A stretch of 64,000 nucleotides of DNA from Fen731 sp964481885. Lineage in GTDB: Bacteria > Actinomycetota > Humimicrobiia > Humimicrobiales > Humimicrobiaceae. Position 1 is the first letter of the stretch; every line of letters begins with the position of its first letter. Location of the stretch: positions 1 to 64,000 of the forward strand of contig CAYZUS010000010.1 of the NCBI GenBank assembly GCA_964481885.1, in the 5' to 3' direction. A program made the position numbers and the translations under genes. This document shows, one piece after another, positions 61,111-64,000 of this stretch. The notes under the pieces were generated by a model. The model did no database searches. It was given only the letters and a program-made list of their open reading frames with translations, and was not told the origin of the DNA.

Positions 61111-62412
61111 ATGGCGACAAATTTAAATATAGAAGTAGCTCCTCTGCCAAGGGTAGAGGGCCATGGTGATTTGGTTTTAAATGTAAAGGATAAGAAAATA
61201 GAAAAACTCCAGATGAGGATTCCTGAATCACCAAGGTTTTTTGAAGCGATGCTTGTAGGCAGGAATTATACTGAACCATCACAAATAACATCAAGGATTT
61301 GCGGCATATGCTCAGTTGCTCATACCTTTACGTCAATTCAGGCAACAGAAGCTGCTCTTGATGTTAAGCTTAATGAACAGATCATCAGGCTGAGAAAACT
61401 TGTAAACCACGGAGAATATATTCAGAGCAACAGCCTTCACGTATTCTTCCTGGCTGCACCGGATTTTCTTGGTATTGGCAGCGTATTGCCTTTGCTTGAA
61501 ACAAATCCCGCAGTTGTAAATATTGCCGTAAAAGTAAAAAAGATAGGAAATGAAATAGTCAGGATAATCGGCGGCAGGGCGGTTCACCCAATTACTACTG
61601 TAGTTGGAGGTTTTACAAAACTCCCGGCAGAAGAAGGGCTCCTGAAATTAAGGGAAATGCTTGTTTCGCTTTATCCGGACGTAGTGACTTCTGTCGCTGT
61701 TTTAAAGACTTTAAAGATTCCCGATTTTGAAAGGGAAACAGAGTATATCTGCCTGAGGAATAATGAGGACTATTCACTTTATGATGGCGATATTGTATCG
61801 TCTGATGGGTGGACAATAAAGCCTGCAGACTACCTCAGCAAAATTAAAGAAAAAGTTGTACAACATTCTACCGGAAAGCATTGCAGCGCTTCACGTGATT
61901 CATACATGGTAGGCGCGCTTTCAAGGGTAAATAACAATTATTCACAGCTATCTGACAATGCAAAGACCTATGCTGAAGAACTTGGCCTGAAAGTGCCATG
62001 TTATAATACTTATATGATCAGCATTGCCCAGTTTGTAGAAATTGTCCATTGCGTTGATGACAGCATAAGGCTTATTGATGAGATTCTTGCAGCCGGGCTT
62101 GACGAAGAGAAATTCATGGCTCCAGTAAAGGTAAAAGCCGGAAGGGGAGTTGGAGCCGTTGAGGCGCCAAGAGGCCTTTTAATACATGACTATACTTACG
62201 ATGAAAAAGGCAAAGTCACCAAAGCCAATCTTATAATACCGACAAACATGAACTATGCAAATATTGAACTCGACATGGCTCAGCTGGTACCGGCGATAAT
62301 GGAGAAAACTGAGGATGAAATAAGACTTGCATGTGAGATGATGATTAGGGCATATGATCCCTGTATTTCATGTTCGACTCATCTGCTGAATGTTGAGTTT
62401 GTAAATAAATAG
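61111..62412 (+). CDS. hyhL: [NiFe] hydrogenase large (alpha) subunit
   Basis: This is the catalytic subunit with the NiFe(CN)2CO centre. The 433-residue protein has PLPRVEGHGDLVL, the N-terminal ligands SRICGICSVAHTF, and the C-terminal ligands YDPCISCSTH. A 9-residue tail follows the final His and would be removed by a maturation protease, whose gene is not in the window. The tail and motif suit group 3b. ATG 61111 follows TTGGAGG at 61097-61102; an upstream in-frame codon at 61096 overlaps that site and is rejected. Confidence 0.95.
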   Translation: MATNLNIEVAPLPRVEGHGDLVLNVKDKKIEKLQMRIPESPRFFEAMLVGRNYTEPSQITSRICGICSVAHTFTSIQATEAALDVKLNEQIIRLRKLVNHGEYIQSNSLHVFFLAAPDFLGIGSVLPLLETNPAVVNIAVKVKKIGNEIVRIIGGRAVHPITTVVGGFTKLPAEEGLLKLREMLVSLYPDVVTSVAVLKTLKIPDFERETEYICLRNNEDYSLYDGDIVSSDGWTIKPADYLSKIKEKVVQHSTGKHCSASRDSYMVGALSRVNNNYSQLSDNAKTYAEELGLKVPCYNTYMISIAQFVEIVHCVDDSIRLIDEILAAGLDEEKFMAPVKVKAGRGVGAVEAPRGLLIHDYTYDEKGKVTKANLIIPTNMNYANIELDMAQLVPAIMEKTEDEIRLACEMMIRAYDPCISCSTHLLNVEFVNK

Positions 62413-62687
62413 AATAACATTTAGGGTTAGCGGGCCTTTAATAAAACTGAGCTTCTGACATTAAACGTGTCTGGAAATTGTTTTTTTAGATTTGTTCAGT
62501 AATTGTTTGCTTGTATTTTGTATTTTGAATCAACCATAGTTATTTTATAAAATTTGCTTGAGTTTGGCGTGTTCTGCAGCTGCCAATCAGGATATTCGGA
62601 TTTTATTGATATTTTAACTGTTTAACGGGATTTATGGCCATTGTGTTTTTCAGGAGGCCAGAACCCATCCGTACAGGAGATACTTGA

Positions 62688-64000
62688 GTGACAAAACAAA
62701 TCAAAGACCTGGCCATAGTTAATACGAAAGATGAAGAAGACGTCCCAATGCTGATAATGCCCGAAGAAGCTTTTGAAGGGGATTACATTATTGCTTCCTA
62801 TTATTATGCATCCAGGATTGCCGGCGAGGATATATATGAGAAAGCCAAATCATTTGCAGCGGGCCAGACAATAGGGACATGGGTGCCTATACCGGGTATT
62901 ACCAGACAAATGAAGGAGCTGCATGGCGGAAGGCTCGTAAGCATTTACGACATACCTCCGACAGAACTTACAACGGATGAGCCAGTGTTTAATTCCCACA
63001 TTGTTCAAATCGCATTTCCGGATAATAATTTTTCTCCACAGTTTCCAATGATGTTTACCACTCTTTTGGGTAATGATGTTTCCACATCTGCACAGGTAAA
63101 ACTTATTGACATCAGATTTTCCAGGAATTATTTAAAAGCCTTCAAAGGTCCTCGATTTGGAATAGACGGCATCTATAAATATCTTGATATTCCAATAAGA
63201 AGACCCGTGGTCCTTAACATGATAAAGCCTTGCCTGGGTTACAGTCCCTCCGAAGGTGCACAATTCTTCAAAGAGATAGCACTGGGTGGTGTTGACATCA
63301 TCAAAGATGACGAACTGCTTGCAGATACGACCTACAGTTCAATAGTCGACAGGGTAAAGGCATATAATCTGGCGGCAAAAGAAGTACATGCCGGTACCGG
63401 CCATAAAACTGTCTATTGCGTCAACATAACAGACAGGCTTGACAGGTGCATTGAAAACGCCGTAAGGGCCATTGACGCAGGTGCTGAAATGCTCATGGTT
63501 AACTTTATAGCCTCAGGCCTTTCAACCTTACAGGCATTGTCGGAAGACAGCAGAATAACTGTGCCGATTGTAGGGCATTATGCAAGTGCGGGTTCAATTA
63601 CGGAATCCTGCAATACCGGTATTTCAACTCCAATACTTCTGGGAAAACTGGCAAGAATGGCAGGAGCTGATATTGTTTTATTCAGTTCTCCTTACAGTAC
63701 TTATCCTTTCCTTAAAAGAAGATACAGGCAGATAGCGGACATGCACAGGCTTTCCTTTTGCGGACTTCAGACAACAATGCCGGCAGTCGGCGGCGGAGTC
63801 CATCCAAACAGTGCTGAAAAAATAGTAAAAGATCTTGGTAAAGAGATTATACTGGCAGTTGGCGGCGCTATACTGGGACACCCCAATGGTCCGACCGAGG
63901 GGGCAAAAGCAATGATGCAGGCGGCACATGCTCTGGGACAGGGTATAAATCTTTATGAAATTGCCGGGAACAAAGGATATGAATCCTTAAAGATATCCCT
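62688..64000 (+). CDS. RuBisCO-like protein (form IV, DeepYkr-like), 3'-truncated
   Basis: The open frame starts at GTG 62688 (AGGAGA 7 bases upstream) and runs off the window after 437 codons. It has the RuBisCO large-chain fold: N-domain EGDYIIASYYYASRIAGED, then VLNMIKPCLGYSP, GGVDIIKDDELLAD, HYASAGS, KLARMAGADIVLF and GGGVHPNSAEKIV. The carbamylated Lys and metal ligands (K201, D203, E204 of spinach) are kept. The second Lys of KPK (K177) is Cys, R295 is Tyr, and the loop-6 Lys is missing, so it is not a carboxylase. Form IV proteins act as enolases or isomerases in sulfur salvage; the substrate here is unknown. Confidence 0.88.
   Translation, partial: MTKQIKDLAIVNTKDEEDVPMLIMPEEAFEGDYIIASYYYASRIAGEDIYEKAKSFAAGQTIGTWVPIPGITRQMKELHGGRLVSIYDIPPTELTTDEPVFNSHIVQIAFPDNNFSPQFPMMFTTLLGNDVSTSAQVKLIDIRFSRNYLKAFKGPRFGIDGIYKYLDIPIRRPVVLNMIKPCLGYSPSEGAQFFKEIALGGVDIIKDDELLADTTYSSIVDRVKAYNLAAKEVHAGTGHKTVYCVNITDRLDRCIENAVRAIDAGAEMLMVNFIASGLSTLQALSEDSRITVPIVGHYASAGSITESCNTGISTPILLGKLARMAGADIVLFSSPYSTYPFLKRRYRQIADMHRLSFCGLQTTMPAVGGGVHPNSAEKIVKDLGKEIILAVGGAILGHPNGPTEGAKAMMQAAHALGQGINLYEIAGNKGYESLKIS

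Noticed and set aside
1..64000. tRNA, rRNA, CRISPR array, insertion sequence or prophage
   Set aside because: No tRNA T-loop in a plausible context, no regularly spaced repeats, and no transposase or integrase coding frame was seen.
62688..64000. True RuBisCO (carbon-fixing) large subunit
   Set aside because: K177, R295 and the loop-6 Lys equivalents are missing, so carboxylation is not supported.

Overview
The window is about 64 kb of bacterial chromosome. It is AT-rich between genes, and arginine is mostly AGG/AGA. One run of 100 N (20326-20425) is an assembly gap inside fliR. The gene content points to a motile, anaerobic, hydrogen-metabolising bacterium: a flagellar export and basal-body cluster, a chemosensory cluster with no membrane receptor, a GTP-type PEP carboxykinase, a bifurcating-type [FeFe] hydrogenase, a group 3b-type [NiFe] hydrogenase and a RuBisCO-like protein. 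No P-ring or L-ring genes (flgI, flgH, flgA) are present, and the order flgBC-fliEFGHIJ-...-flgE-flbD-motAB-fliLMNOPQR-flhBA is that of Gram-positive-type clusters. A deep-branching actinobacterial or firmicute-like (monoderm, Terrabacteria-type) host is therefore plausible, but the species cannot be named from the sequence.

Layout. 1-525: 3' end of an HD-GYP c-di-GMP phosphodiesterase. 1086-24577: flagellar basal body, MS-ring/switch, export apparatus, hook and stator genes, all on the + strand, with a lytic transglycosylase and two small flagellar-operon proteins. 24679-27662 (- strand): cheY, cheX, an HDOD protein and a decayed CheR paralogue. 28297-38799 (+): a cytoplasmic receptor with two signalling tips, a triple CheW carrying an inserted CZB zinc domain, cheB, a HEAT-repeat protein, cheR, cheY and cheA with two Hpt domains. 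39076-46188: a Ser/Thr kinase with a C-terminal J-like domain, a second HD-GYP protein, an unknown protein, a frameshifted CarH-like B12 photosensor next to a diguanylate cyclase, and an unknown membrane protein. 46452-50847: pckG, a DUF1015 protein and hypB. 51258-58320: histidine kinase, hydB (NuoF-GltD fusion), hydA, hydC and a lone receiver. 58447-62412: four-subunit [NiFe] hydrogenase. 62688-end: RuBisCO-like protein, cut by the window edge.

How the genes work together. The chemosensory genes look like a complete cytoplasmic array feeding CheY to the flagellar switch. The double-tip receptor resembles the double-signalling-domain receptors (DosM type) that link two facing CheA/CheW layers in membrane-free arrays. 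HD-GYP and GGDEF proteins around it add c-di-GMP control, possibly light-dependent through the B12 sensor. The hydrogenase island couples H2 to ferredoxin and pyridine nucleotides, and HypB supplies nickel insertion for the [NiFe] enzyme. A histidine kinase and a receiver are placed within the island.

Non-coding DNA shows many short tandem duplications at gene edges, several strong hairpins, and candidate sigma-28-type promoters (GCCGATAA) before motA, the receptor gene and the second HD-GYP gene. No tRNA, rRNA, CRISPR array, insertion sequence or integrase was seen.
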